Below, one piece after another: positions 44,001 through 54,583 of a DNA stretch of 64,000 nt (position 1 is its first letter; the number at the start of each line of letters is the position of its first letter). Position numbers and translations under genes: made by a program. The notes under the pieces were generated by a model. The model did not search any database, had not been told where the DNA came from, and saw only the letters and a program-made list of their open reading frames with translations. This DNA comes from Cyanophora paradoxa (taxonomy: Eukaryota; Glaucocystophyceae; Cyanophorales; Cyanophoraceae): the NCBI GenBank assembly GCA_004431415.1, contig QPMI01000159.1, forward strand, positions 1 to 64,000, read 5' to 3'.

Positions 44001-46843
44001 GAGCTGGGCGGGGCCGCGCGGGCGCACGAGCGGCCGAAGCGGATGCCGAGCCACGATCGGCGGGCCCCCGCGTGCGGATTCGCCTCCGCAGGCATCGCCG
44101 CAGCCGCCGCCTCCGCCGCCTGCGCGCCGGCTCAGCGCCGCGCGAGCGCTCGAGCTCTGGGGCGGGGGCCCGGGTGCGGGGCGCGCCGCCTCGATGGCGA
44201 TGGCCGGGGCCGGGGCCGGGAAGCCGGCCATGGAGGGCGGCGCGATCCGCGGCCCGTCCCCCTGCGACCCCGGCGTCGCCCCCTGGCCCCCGTTCGGCCG
44301 GTCAGAGCACGGGGAGGAGCGTGGGTTGGGGGAGCGGGGGGGTACGCGCACGTTCTCGGTGCTGGCGCGCTGGAGCTGCTTGTCCCTCTTCATCTCCCGC
44401 GTCGTCTTCGTGATCGTCTGGAGGGGGTACGGGACTGAGGTGCTGGGGGAGGAGGGGGGGGAGGGGGGGGGTACCTCGACGAGGACGCGGATGGAGGCGC
44501 GCAGCTCGGAGAGGGGCTGCGGGGGCGCTCAGGGCGGGGGCGGGAAGGGGGCGGGGGCGGGGGCTGGCCTTGGAGATGCGCCAGGCGAAGACAGCGGATA
44601 CGGCGACGCAGAGGACGAGCCACAGCGCGTTCGCCACCGCCGTCCACCGCGCCGACTCCTGCCGCGGCGCGGTTCCGAGGGCGGAATGAACGGGATGGGG
44701 GGTAGGGGGTAGGGGCACCTGCAGGCGGGAGAGGACCTCGGACTGGGGTACCGCGATGTACCTGCAGGGGGCAGTGAGGCGGAGGGGGGGGCGCTGCTCA
44801 AGAGGGGCGGGGGCGGGCGGGCGGGCGCGCATTTGCCAGCGAAGGTCCGGCGACATGGAGATGGACTCTGCGGTGGAGGGAAAGAGGGAAGGAGGAGGGC
44901 GCTCAGGAGCGGGCGCGCCTTGGGGGAGGGGGGGGGGAAGTGGGCGGGGGTACCGCGAAGGACGAAGTAGGACCTGCCACCGCTGCCGGCGGTGATGAGG
45001 ACCCCGCCGGCCCCCGCCGCGCTCCCGTCCTGCCCCCCCGGCCAGCCCCCCGCGTGAGTCACGGGACCGAGATCTGATGGTGGGGGGTACGGCGTGGGCG
45101 CGCACGGCGGCGCCGGCGATGTCACGGATGGTCTGGGAGGGGCTGGCCGAGGCGGGGTACGGGGCGTTGGCCGTGGTGTTGTAGATGTCGGCGAGCTGGG
45201 CCGTCGAGGAGGCCAGCAGCGCCCCTGCGCGTGCCGCGCGCCGTCGGGCCGGGCGGGGGCGCGATCGGCTCGAAGCTCAAGCTCAAGGGCGGCACCGGCG
45301 CTGGTGGTAAGGAAGACGTAGGAGCCGGGGAGGGGCGCCAGGCCGGCCAGCACGCGCGAGAGCTGCCCGATGTTCACGTTCGCCTGCGCACCGCCCGCCG
45401 CGTTCGCCTGGGCAGGAGGCGGGGCACGAGGGGAGCGGGGGTACGTGCGCACGCCCACGCCGCCGAGGCGCTCGCCCGCGGTGAAGGCAGAACTGGGGGG
45501 TACGCGCAAAATCAGGTGATCCGGGGGGCGGGAGGGGGGTGCGGGGCCGGGGCGGGGGACGGGGCGCACGAGGCGGGGTCGACGGCGGGGGCGGCGGCGT
45601 CCGGCGCGGGGGCCCGGAAGACCGCAGCGAAAGTGACCATCAGGTTCGCCAGCTGGTCGGCCTGCACAGAGAGGGAGGGGTTCATCGAGGCGCAGGCGGC
45701 CGGCCGGGGGGCGGGGCGGGGGGTACCAGCGGGTTGTTGGAGAGCCGGACCGAGGTCCACGTGGCGTTGTTGGGGGAGGCCATCAGGACGGGGTACCTGT
45801 TTCCGGGACGGTGAGGGGGGTAGGGGTATAAATAATGGGGGAAGGGGCGGGGGCGCACCAGTCGTTGGGGCGCATACGGAAGACAGAGGGGCCGGACTGA
45901 GGCGGGGGCGCTTCAGGGGTACGTGGTGCGGCGGGAGGGAGGGGGGGCGGGAGGGGAGGGGGTACGCACGACGAGGCGGATGGGCTGGCCCCGCCCGTCG
46001 GAGGAGTGGGCCATGAATGTCGTGCCTGCAGGCCGGCCCCCCCTCGGCAAGGGCGGGGGCGCGCGCGCGCGCCAGACAGGGGGTACAGGGTGCGCACCCG
46101 AGAGGTTGTAGGACTGGTAGCCGTAGGGGCAGACGGGGGTACCCTGGGGGCAGCGCTGTACCCCGTAGAGGTCGGTGGCGTTCCAGTAGATGTAGTTGCT
46201 GAGGACGGCGGGGTACAGGTCGAGGTTCTGCTTGAGGGTGGCCCACGTGACGCGCCAGACGCCCAGCGAGACCCGCCCGGCTTCGAGGTCCGCCACGGTC
46301 CGCATCACGAGCCGCTGCGCGTACTGCGCGGCCACGGCGAGCCCGGCCGATGAGCACGCACACTGCGGGATGGGGAGGGAGGGGAAGCGGGGCGCGCCTG
46401 CAGGTGGTGCTCGACCTGGACGCGGATCTCGCGCTTGATGCCCGTCATCAGGCTCTCCACCAGCACCTCGTGGCCCCGCAGCTGCGCATGCGCGGCGCGC
46501 GCGCGCTCCTCAGCCGCGCCGCGCTGGCCATGGGACGCCGGACGCCAAGTCGTGAGGGGCGCGCGCTCGGGACGCACCGCGAGGAAGTACGTTAGGCCCC
46601 AGCTGAAGGCGACCGCGCCGGCGACCTGCAGGATGGCGAGGACCACCGACACGCTCCGGATGCTGACCCAACGCGACCCGCGCCCCCGCCGCTGCTTCTT
46701 CCGCGCCGCCGCGGCCGCCGGATGGCTGGCAGACGCCTCCCGCACATTCAGCGGGGCCTGCAGCGGTGTTGGATCTGTGCGCGCATCGAAACTTTAGCCG
46801 AGCGACGCTGCGCCCGCGCGCCGGAGGTGGGCGGACGCGCCAT
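36503..46843 (-). CDS. Membrane hybrid histidine kinase with two receiver domains
   Basis: Sensor kinase of a multistep phosphorelay, on the minus strand. The likely start is ATG at 46843, with a 37-bp first intron. TM1 is [20 protein letters not shown] (near 46660). An external region of about 45400-46350 ([35 protein letters not shown]) is followed by TM2, [18 protein letters not shown] (near 44610). HisKA phosphoacceptor box [18 protein letters not shown] spans a GC-AG intron (43029-43100). HATPase: N-box [14 protein letters not shown] (near 42045), G1 DSGPGID (near 41695), then [13 protein letters not shown] and [14 protein letters not shown]. Receiver 1: [60 protein letters not shown]. 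Receiver 2: [42 protein letters not shown], then [14 protein letters not shown]. Stop is TAG at 36505-36503. Phospho-His, phospho-Asp and Lys positions are all present. Dozens of short introns with G-runs (C-runs on the coding strand). The sensor domain family was not identified. Confidence 0.88.
37056..37070 (-). other. 15-nt microexon encoding VIFMD (receiver 2)
   Basis: On the minus strand CTCAG/GTCATCTTCATGGAC/GTGCGT. It joins in phase 0 to the exon [15 protein letters not shown], completing the phospho-acceptor motif of receiver 2. Confidence 0.8.
37154..37162 (-). other. 9-nt microexon encoding IYD (receiver 2)
   Basis: On the minus strand CTCGCAG/ATCTACGAC/GTGAGCC. Joined to VIFMD it gives IYDVIFMD, the standard YDxxxMD approach to the phosphorylated Asp. 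Confidence 0.7.
37551..37649 (+). mobile_element. Poly-A retroelement, copy C (3' end only), in a kinase intron
   Basis: 99 bp identical in kind to the 3' end of copies A and B, in plus orientation: TTTACTGTATCTTTG..., the CTACGGGGGG hairpin, TCTCTC, then about 15 A. It lies in the intron between the exons for AVAQFE and [11 protein letters not shown] of receiver 2, antisense to the host gene. ATAAATA occurs on both sides, a likely short target duplication. A local repeat at 37731-37762 shows the same host sequence without the insert. Confidence 0.9.
37895..38025. repeat. Intronic inverted duplication at the receiver 2 splice acceptor
   Basis: Left arm 37917-37957 (GGGCCCGCCCCGCATCAG...ATCCCTTGCG) pairs with the right arm 37971-38006 (CGCAAGGGATAT...GATGCGGGGCGGGCCC). 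The arms differ by a short ATCAGC repeat. Outside them GTTCATCTG (about 37893) pairs with CAGATGAAC (about 38010). Confidence 0.8.
39649..39654 (-). other. 6-nt microexon encoding MP (receiver 1)
   Basis: On the minus strand CCGCAG/ATGCCG/GTGCGTCGG. Flanking exons VIFMDCE (39780-39760) and [11 protein letters not shown] (from 39590) join through it as FMDCEMPVMNGYE. The Met-Pro pair is near-universal after the phospho-Asp of receiver domains, and all phases are 0. Confidence 0.8.
39760..39780 (-). other. 21-nt microexon encoding VIFMDCE (receiver 1)
   Basis: On the minus strand CGGACAG/GTCATATTCATGGAC.../GTCCTTACC. It holds the phosphorylated Asp of receiver 1. Confidence 0.8.
43029..43100 (-). 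other. GC-AG intron inside the histidine kinase H-box
   Basis: On the minus strand TCCCACGAGA/GCGCGCCCC...TTTGCAG/TGCGCACGCCA. Only this junction makes [15 protein letters not shown]. There is no GT usable in phase. Confidence 0.85.
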
Positions 46844-47516
46844 GGCCGTCCCGCTGGAGCCCGGTCGAAGGCGGCGCGGTGGGCGGCAGTTGTGTAGAGA
46901 AAGAGAGCGCTGCTTTAGGGGATGACGGGCCGCCCGGCCCGGCCATGCCGCCACCGCCACCCGCGTCGGCCCGGGCGGCGAAGCGATGCAAATAGCTCCG
47001 GGAGCCGCGCTGCGGCTGCGCGCGAGGGCTGCCGTTCGTGGGCGGAACTTCGGAAGCTCACCCTGACGGTCTAGACAGCTATATAATAGCTAGCTAGATC
47101 GTGCGCATGCGCGTAACTCGGCCGCTGCTGCTCTGCTCCGTTGCTCCGCGCACAGCATTTCTCTCCCCCTAGCTAGGCTGGGTCCCCCCCCCCCCTGCTC
47201 ACAATTGCAATTTCCAATTTCCAAGCCTTTGTTCGATGACGTCGTCACAAGCCGCGTCCCAGCGCGCCATTGGCGGCAATTTGGCGCGGCTTGCTACTAG
47301 TTGCTAGGAGGTTGCCGAGCGATCCGCATTCATTTGAATCGTTGATACCGGTGGTCTGGACCGTCGGTACGTACTGTACGCGTTAATCATTGAATCGGCC
47401 TTGGGGGGGAGGGGGGGGGTAAAGGAGAGGCCCTGGTTGGCGTCGAGTCGTCGACTCGCGATCGATCGGCGACTTCGAATTCGTTTTCCGAAGTTCCGGT
47501 TTTCAAGTTTTAGATC
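46844..47516. other. Upstream flank of the kinase gene, left flank of copy B
   Basis: It holds the kinase promoter. AATCGGCCTTGGGG at 47393-47406 recurs at the far end of retroelement copy B (49269-49282). No exon is supported. Confidence 0.5.
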
Positions 47517-49270
47517 TTTTTTTTTTTTGAGAGACTACGGTGGGGCGAACCCCCCGTAGGTAGTGATATTAAAGACAACAAAGCAATCACAAATCAAAGA
47601 TACAGTAAACTAGCACAAAATATATACAGAATCAAGAGGGATCACGAGAAGGGACACGATCAGAAGAACGCAAAAGATAAGGAGAACGAGCACGAGGAGA
47701 AGGAGTAGAAGAGCTCAAGGGCGTCGATGCAGAAGTACTAGTCACACTAGAACGACGAGGAGCACGGGGACGCAGCAAATAAGGAGAACGAGCACGAGGA
47801 ACTACAGTCGAAGACGAAGATCTAGACGAAGACGACAAGACAGAGCTAACAGCAGAACTAGAAGACGTAGTCGCAGGAGGCAAAGGCGGTAGAACAGTAG
47901 GAGAGGCGAAACGTAGGACACCACTAGAGGGAAAGTCGAAGCTGGCGGAGTGTCTAAACGGAATCGAGATTGTAGAGTTGGTAAAACAATGGACGGCTGA
48001 AGACTAATCTGAGGAACTGGGGACGACACGAGGAAAGGGGCAGAGCTCGGGTGCAGACTCGGAATCGGCAGTATAAGAGGAGGGCGAAACGCAAGCCAGT
48101 AGTGACAGGGAAGGCAGACGATGGGGCTGAACCAGGCGGGAGAGGCAAATATAGCGAAGTAGAAGAGAGAGAAGGGTACACACGAGGAACGTCACCATAC
48201 ACAAAATACTCGCTGCCAAAAACTATACGGTCTGACGGTCGCTGAAGATAAAGAGGCGGAACTGCCTGAGGGCTAACAGTGAGAGATGGAGGAGGAAGAG
48301 GCAGAGCTAACGACAAAGGGAACGGAATCAAAGGTACAGGGAAGGCATGGAATACACGAGGAACTGGAAGGTGGAGGGGGCCAGTGCTCCTAACTAACAT
48401 CGATGAAGCATCTGATGGAGGTGACGGCAAAACAACTGAGGGTAAACTAAGTTGAGGTGAAGCGAAGATTGATACAAGACTATCATGAATCAAAGGGGGC
48501 CATGCAGGAACCGGCGGGCGAGGTGGATCTGGCGGGACAGCCAGAGGGAAGCCGAAGGTACAGGAGAGGAAAGCCGCAGGCGCCGAGACACATGGACAGG
48601 GGACGGATCGGCATCGGGAGGCAAGGTTGAATTCGACGGAGACCGGGGCGGCGGATTCGTGAAACGGAAGGTATCAGAGAAGGACTAGGGGGGGCAGGGA
48701 AGTACGGAGCCGCTGAGCAGGTGGCGACGGTGAGGGTGCAGGGGAGCGAATCCGTCGCAAAGTCGGAACAGGCTGACGGGGCTCGGCATATGTAGCCGCA
48801 GCTGCAGGAGCTGGAGCAAGCACTGGGGTGCCGGATCCGGAGACTGGAGGCGGGGGCGCTGGGCAGGAGGCACAGGATCTGGAGGATTCTCTGAACTAGA
48901 GGGGTTCGAGGTCGGCGAACGCCACGGGCGTTAGCAGGATGTTTATCAGCCCGAACATGACGGTCACGATCAGCAGAAGACTGAAAGTTCTTCCCACAAA
49001 TAGGGCATATTAATGTGGAGGCAGAAGCGGCGCTAGCGCTAGCATCGGCAGACGAGCTCAAACGAGAACTCGAGGGAGCCGGGACCGAAGCTGTATCAGC
49101 GCTAGCAGATGGCCTCGCAATGTGCTGAACTTGAGGATTCACGCCGACGCCATTAACTGTAGCAGCAGGCCTAGGGGTAGCGACTGCAGGGGGGCCCGGG
49201 ACCGCGACTGCTGGGGGGCCCGAGCGCTGTAGAGGGATAGCTCCGCGCACAGAAAAGAAGCTCGCATCAA
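47517..49270 (-). mobile_element. Poly-A retroelement, copy B (5'-truncated)
   Basis: Nearly identical to copy A over its whole length, in minus orientation: T-run 47517-47528, the same hairpin, the same zinc-finger segment (about 49017-48945). Homology to copy A stops after CGCATCAA at 49263-49270, about 310 bp short of copy A's 5' end. Differences from A are few and mostly one base in G or C runs, with a rare substitution (TAGTAGCAG in A, TAGCAGCAG in B). These indels put the zinc-finger frame and the Pro/Ser-rich frames in different registers from copy A. Confidence 0.9.
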
Positions 49271-49467
49271 TCGGCCTTGGGGAATTCGACTTCTGGGTTT
49301 TTATAAAATTAGATACCGGTGGCCATGGCCATGGCCCGCGGTGAGCGCGGTGCATGCATATGGGCCCGCGGCCGCAGGGTAGGCGGCCGTAGGCCCGCGC
49401 GCGACTTGAGAGACTTGTTGAGGACTTGCCGTGTGGAGGTCGCGCGATTCGAATATTAACTCGCGGC

Positions 49468-51277
49468 TCACAGGCGGGCGAGGCGGTGGACGAAGTTGCG
49501 GGGCCGGCGGGGCGGGGGCGCGGCGGCGGCGGCGATGCCCCCCGCGACGCTCCACCCGTCGCGGTGGACGATGTGGCGGAGGTCGAGGAGCGGGCGCGGC
49601 TCCCGCCGCCCGGCGAGCCCCGCCGCGTCCGAGGCCCCCTGGCACCCGTCGTGCCCCTCCTCCCCCTCCTCGTACGGGTCCGGCTCCAGCATGTGCAGGA
49701 TGATCTCTGCCGCCCCCGCCCCCGCCCGCTCAGCCAAAGGCAGGGGGGAGGAGGGGGGGGGGGGGGGGGGGGGGGGAGTGCCCACCCACGTGCCCGCAGT
49801 CCTCGTACCCGATCACCCGGACGGGCTGTACGGGGGTACAGGTACAGGTGTCTTCAGCAGCGGTGAGGGGCAGGGGAGCCGGGCGCCGTGCACCTGGCTC
49901 GACGCGCGCAGGGCCTCTCCGAGGCGCTGGGAGGAGGCGAGGGGTACGGTTTTGTCGTCCTCGCCGTGCAGCAGGTAGATGGGTACCCCGCCGGGAAGGG
50001 GGCACCCCTCGCTGCGGCCGCCGGCGTGAGGCGCGCGGCAGGAGGGTTCCGGCGCGAGAAGACGCTGTACCCCGGGCGAGAGAGAGCGCGGGCAATGTGG
50101 GTAGGGGAGTACGCGTCGAAAGATTCGTGGGTAGCGCCTGCGCGCGGGGGGCGAGGGATCAGGGGGGTACAGTGAATGACAGACTCGAAACAGAAAACGG
50201 CGTACCCATGCAGGGCTTCATAGAGCTGACCTCGCTCACGCCCCGCCCCGCCTCCCACCTGTAATGCTCCAGGATGTGGTACGGCTGCGCCGAAAGAGCG
50301 GGTCGGCGGGCGCCGGCCGGCGCCAAAAAAAAGCGGGCCCGGCGGGATTCGAACCCCGGACATGCCGATGAAGCCGCGGACGTCGGCGGCGCGGTACTTG
50401 TCGCAGGCGGCGGCCTCGACCCCTGCGGCGACGTGCCTCGCGATGCGGGCGGGCGTGTAGGGCGGCGCGCCGCCCCGCTCCGACAGCGTCTTGTACATCA
50501 GGGCCAGGAGTCCTGCCGGCCCGAGTCGGCAGAGGCGGTGGGGGCGGGAGCGGGGGGAAGGGGGGGAGGGGGGTACGGACCGATGTGGGCCCCGGACGAG
50601 TGCCCGCAGAGGAAGATGCGCGAGGGGTCGCCGCCGTACCCCTCGATGTGCCCTGCCGGCGGCGGCGGGGCGGGCCCGCGTCGGGGCGGGGCGGGGCGGG
50701 GCAGGGGGCGGGGGGGCGCGGGGGCTCCCGGGCCGCACGGAAGGTCCAGCTGAGGGCGCGGCTCACGTCGCGGATCATATCCGTGCACCGCGCCTGCGCG
50801 CGCCGGCAGCCGCTCAGCTCGGAGCCCAGAGCTTCGGGGGCCGCTGGGGGCGGGGCGGACGTCGGGGAAGAGCGTGTAGTTGATGAGGACGCCGACGATG
50901 CCGTTGCGGAGGAAGAGGCGGCCCCCCAGCGCGTAGTCGTCCTTGCAGCCCGACGCCCACGCCCCGCCATGCACTGCCCCCGCCGCCAAGTCAGACGCGC
51001 CGAATCGAACCACCGATTTCGAGGGGGCTCGGGGCGCGCGCGCCGAAGAGGACGACGGGGAGGGGCCGGCGCCCCGAGGCGGCGAACTCGGCGGGGTTGG
51101 GCAGGGCCGGCGAGTAGACGTCGAGGACGTTGCGCTCCAGCGGGCCGTACCGCACGTTCTTCGCGCAGCGCACCGTCTTCGCGTAGAAGCGGTTCGACCT
51201 GCGCGCCGCGCCGCGCCGCCGTCGGTCGCGGACATGTACAAGAGATCGCGGTCCGCGGCCGCGCAGCGCGCCGGCAT
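49468..51277 (-). CDS. Alpha/beta hydrolase, isoprenylcysteine methylesterase-like
   Basis: Serine esterase fold. Minus-strand exons give RFYAKTVRCAKNVRYGPLER, NVLDVYSPALPNPAEF and LPVVLFGARAPSPLEIG. A VHGGAWASG oxyanion-hole motif follows in phase after an intron starting GTTCGATTC, then LGGRLFLRNGIVGVLINYTL. Next come MIRDVSRALSWTF and the nucleophile elbow GYGGDPSRIFLCGHSSGAHI. Then RHVAAGVEAAACDKYRAADV, RGFIGMSG, IYLLHGEDDKTVPLASSQ (acid residue region) and VRVIGYEDCGHVGG (catalytic His). The frame ends TGA at 49470-49468. HGGAW, GHSSGAH and DDxxVP order match the plant ICME/ICMEL esterases that remove methyl groups from prenylated proteins; the substrate is inferred. The start is uncertain: ATG at 51277 needs a small extra splice to reach frame. 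No TM segment is seen. Confidence 0.78.
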
Positions 51278-51759
51278 CTAGAGCGCTGGCGTCGTGCTCG
51301 CTATTCGGGATCAGAATCCGGCTTAAGCTTCGGTCTGAGCTAGGGGCCGCGCGGCAGCGGTCGAAGCTAAAGAGAACGCTCAGGCCGCGAGCCGCCACGC
51401 ACGACGCCTATGCTCGCGTGTGGCGCTGCTAGATAGAATCGGCGGCCGCGGGCATGGGCAGTTTCACGCACTTGAGACGCAGCGGGAACGCCGTGCATGC
51501 GAACGCAACCATTTCAACGACCCGCAGGCCGATCTGGAACGGCGAGCGCAGGCGCTCCGCCCAGGTACGCTCAGTGGCGTCGATCTCATCGTTCGGCCCG
51601 AAGACCCCCAGCATCCTTGCGCGCGCCGCCGGCGCTCCGCCGCGTACACCTAGCCGCCGCGTACTGGCCGGCTCAGCAGGAAAGTCGGCGAAGTCGTACC
51701 CCGCCCACAGTTCGATCAACTTCGACGGTTTCGCTCAGGCTGAGCTCATGATCAGTAGT
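51278..51759. other. Spacer with one possible minus-strand exon
   Basis: A minus-strand frame, 51719-51429, reads LIELWAGYDFADFPAEP, then FGPNDEIDATERTWAERLRS, and ends TAG. The composition looks protein-like, but there is no ATG, splice partner or known motif, so it is left uncalled. Confidence 0.3.
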
Positions 51760-52118
51760 AGCATCAGGCTGAGCTCAATTGCAGCATCACACGTAGGTGG
51801 GACGATCCACAGTTTCCTGGTGGTCGGCTTGCAGCAGCGGCTGCCGACGCATCCGTCGGCACCGTATACACGTCGGAGGTTGCATTTTTGTGGCGTTCGA
51901 CTCGCAGCGGCGGGTGCTGGCGTGCCGCACCCATGCGGCTTGCGAGCGCGCGCAACGGAGCGTATCTGCGGGCGGATATCTGAGAGATCGTTGCGAGAGC
52001 GGTCCGGCCGCGCCGCCTGTCGCTAGCGGACGCGCGTGCGGCGGCTCTGGACGCCGCTGCGCATGCAGAGCAGCGCGGATAGGCAGCGCACCGCGCAAGC
52101 ACGAGACCGCAACAAGAC

Positions 52119-54583
52119 ATGCACATGCTGCCGAGACTCCCGAAGCGTGCGGACGGAGCGAGCCGTCGCTCTCCACGTGGGCTGCTCCTCGTTCTCTTTC
52201 CGCTCCTCCTCCTCCTCCTCCTCGGCCTCCCTCGCACATCAGCCGCAGGTGCGCATGCGTCGGAGCGCCTTACGCTCCACATTGCCTTGCCTGAGCGCAC
52301 TTCAGGATGCGGGCTACTCAGTAACATGTACAACCGGCACCTTGTCCTGCGCGACGGCGCATTCCTGCGCTTCGGCCCCGGCGGCGGGCTGAGCCTTGCG
52401 CCCACGTCGTCCTTCTCCGTCTTCCTCCGCTTCCGGCTGCTCGACGCGCCGGCCGGCGAGGCGTCGGCGTACGTCCTGCGGCAAGGCTCCGGCACGGCGC
52501 CCTTCCTCTCCATTGCGATGCTGGAGCTGCGGGGGCCCGCGCTCGTCTCGGGCGGCACGGCGGCCGCCTCCGTGGCGGGAGTCGAGGCGGCCCGGTCGCT
52601 CCAGGTCAACGCCACCGTGTGGCAGAACTGGATCGGCGAGCGCCCGCCCCCGCGCGCGCGCCCCTGCAGGGCGCCCCGCTGACGCGGCCGGCAGTGACCT
52701 ACGACGCCGCGACGCGGCTCCTCTCGCTCTACCAGGGCCAGGGATCCACCATCGTCGAATCCAGCTCCACCGACGACGGTGGCGGCGGCGGCGTCGGCTT
52801 GGGCGCGCCCCGTGTGCCCGAAGTGCGCGCTTGCCCGCTGCGAAGCGGTTTGATTTCGTTCGCACCACTGAGCGCTCGCGCCTTGGCAGTCGGCGGGCAG
52901 CGACGTGTACATCGGCCTGCCCGCGCCGTTCGGCCTCGCGCTCGATAACCTCCGGTACCCCCTCTTCCTTCGGCCCCGCCTCCTCGTCCGCGCCGCGCCG
53001 ACGCTGGCGCAGGATGTGGACCGTCGCGCTCCCCGCGTCCGATGCCCGAGCGTGCGCCCCGCCCCGCCGTTCCTCGCCCGCCGCAGCCTCTCTCTGCCCT
53101 TGCAGCTGACGTCCTTGCAGCTTCCTGGAGCGGAGGGACCCCATCGAGGGGAGCCTCTCGGTCTTCTTCTGGGTGCGCGCTCCCGCCGCGCCACCCCGCC
53201 CCGCCCCGCCCAGATCCTCCTCCTCTTCCGCCTCCTCTGAGATTTGACCGGGCCCAAAGAACGGCGAGGGGGACGCGAGCCAGTCGTGCCGGAGGGAGCT
53301 GAGCCCGTTGGCGAAGTTTTCGGAGGAAGGTGGCGGCAGCTCGTCGTGGGGCAAAGTAAACGAGAAGGAGAGGCCCGATATGATCGTGATGTACATGATA
53401 ATCGTGGTGTTCGTCGTCGGCTCGGGCATCCTCTTCGCGTTGGGCGCCGGCGCGCGGCCCCGCTCCGCCCCGCCCCGCCCGAACGAGCACAGACCGTCGC
53501 TAGAGCTGAGCCTCTGGGTTCGCAGCGTCGCGGGTGCGGCAGATGCTGGCGATGCGGCGGGCGGCGCGCGATGCCGACCAGGTGCGGGTGATGCTGCGGG
53601 AGGTACGCGCCGCTCTCCACGACATCCGCTTCGAATTCCTGGTTCGCCCTCGGCCTCATTCTCATGATCAGCGATTCTTCTCAGCGAGTTTGACTCAACG
53701 AGCTCGCGCAGAACGAGGTCGGCTCGGTCGCCCCCGCGGGCCCGGCGGTCGATCTCTCGCGCTTCCCCCGCATCGGCCGCGGCGCGGCCGCCGACAAGTG
53801 AGACGGCGCCTGCCCCGCCCCTCGCTCTGAGTGCCCATTGTACTTAGGCCTAGGGTGAGCGCCGAGCAGGTGGGGGCCGACCCGCTGGGCCCAGCAGCCC
53901 GGGCCGCCGCGCAGCAGGAGTGGTGCGCTGTACCCGCCACCGCGCCGCCTCGCACACCCTATCCGCCTCACCGTGTCGTCCCCCCCGAAGCACAATCTGC
54001 TTGGACGCTCTCTTCCCGGAGGCCGGGCCCGACCCGGCGCCCGGAGCGGGGGCCGGGACGGGGGGGGAAGATGTGATTCTCCTCCCCTGCTCCCACGTCT
54101 TCCACGTCTCCTGCATCGCCAGGCCCGCTCCTCTCGCTTCATTCTGTACCCCCTTGGTCCCCCTTGACGTCACGCCGCGGCAGGTGGGTGGAGGGGCACA
54201 GCGCGTGCCCCCTCTGCAAGCGCGACCTGCGCCCCTGCGCGCCCGCGACGGCGCCGGCGCCGGGGGCGGGGCCGGGGCCGGAGCTGGACGCGATGCAGCT
54301 GGATGCGGCCCCCGTGCACCCGCTCCCGCGGGCGAGGACGGCCCCGGATCCGGAGGCGGGGTCGGCCCCGCTCCCGGATCCGCCGGCGCCCGCCGGCGTC
54401 GCCGTAAACGTCTTCTTACCGACCCCGCTCCCGGATCCGCCGGCGCCCGCCGGCGTCGCCGTAAACGTCTTCTTACCCCACGTCGTGATGGTTTACGAGC
54501 CCCCGCTCCCGCCTCTGGCCCTCCCGGGCCCCTCGAGCTCGGCCCGGCCCCGCCCCCCCTCGCGCTCCGGGGGGGCCGCCTGA
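52119..54583 (+). CDS. LamG-like ectodomain, single TM, RING-H2 protein, paralog A
   Basis: Predicted membrane E3 ubiquitin ligase. ATG at 52119 gives a signal peptide (RGLLLVLFPLLLLLLLGLP). Ectodomain: NRHLVLRDGAFLRFG, SSFSVFLRFRLLDAP, then VWQNWI-VTYDAATRLLSLYQ, joined over a GC-AG intron (52636-52695) and reading like the WxxVxVTYD strand of LamG/concanavalin folds; then GSDVYIGLPAPFGLALDNLR and GSLSVFFWVRAP. TM: MIVMYMIIVVFVVGSGILFA (53381-53440). Cytosolic: MLAMRRAARDADQVRVMLRE and VDLSRFPRIGRGAAADK. Then donor AA/GTGAGA joins VSAEQVGADPLG and QQE-CTICLDALF. The RING-H2 completes as LPCSHVFHVSCI and RWVEGHSACPLCKRDLRPC. A Pro-rich tail ends TGA at 54581-54583. If the donor at the TGA is not used, the product stops before the RING. 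Confidence 0.72.
52636..52695 (+). other. GC-AG intron in paralog A
   Basis: TGGATCG/GCGAGCGCCC...CCGGCAG/TGACCTACG. No GT donor lies in the interval, and this join gives QNWIVTYDAATR. Confidence 0.75.
54366..54479 (+). repeat. 57-bp perfect tandem duplication inside paralog A
   Basis: Units 54366-54422 and 54423-54479 both encode PLPDPPAPAGVAVNVFLP in the same frame. Paralog B has a single diverged version, so the duplication followed the gene duplication. Confidence 0.95.

Noticed and set aside
51429-51719. Minus-strand frame FGPNDEIDATERTWAERLRS
   Set aside because: Protein-like but without ATG, splice partner or family motif; kept only as a note in the spacer entry.
54001-54160. RING finger as a separate small gene starting after the TM gene
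   Set aside because: No ATG between the preceding exon and the RING is in frame in both copies, and the AA/GT donor and intron frames join the two parts exactly in both.
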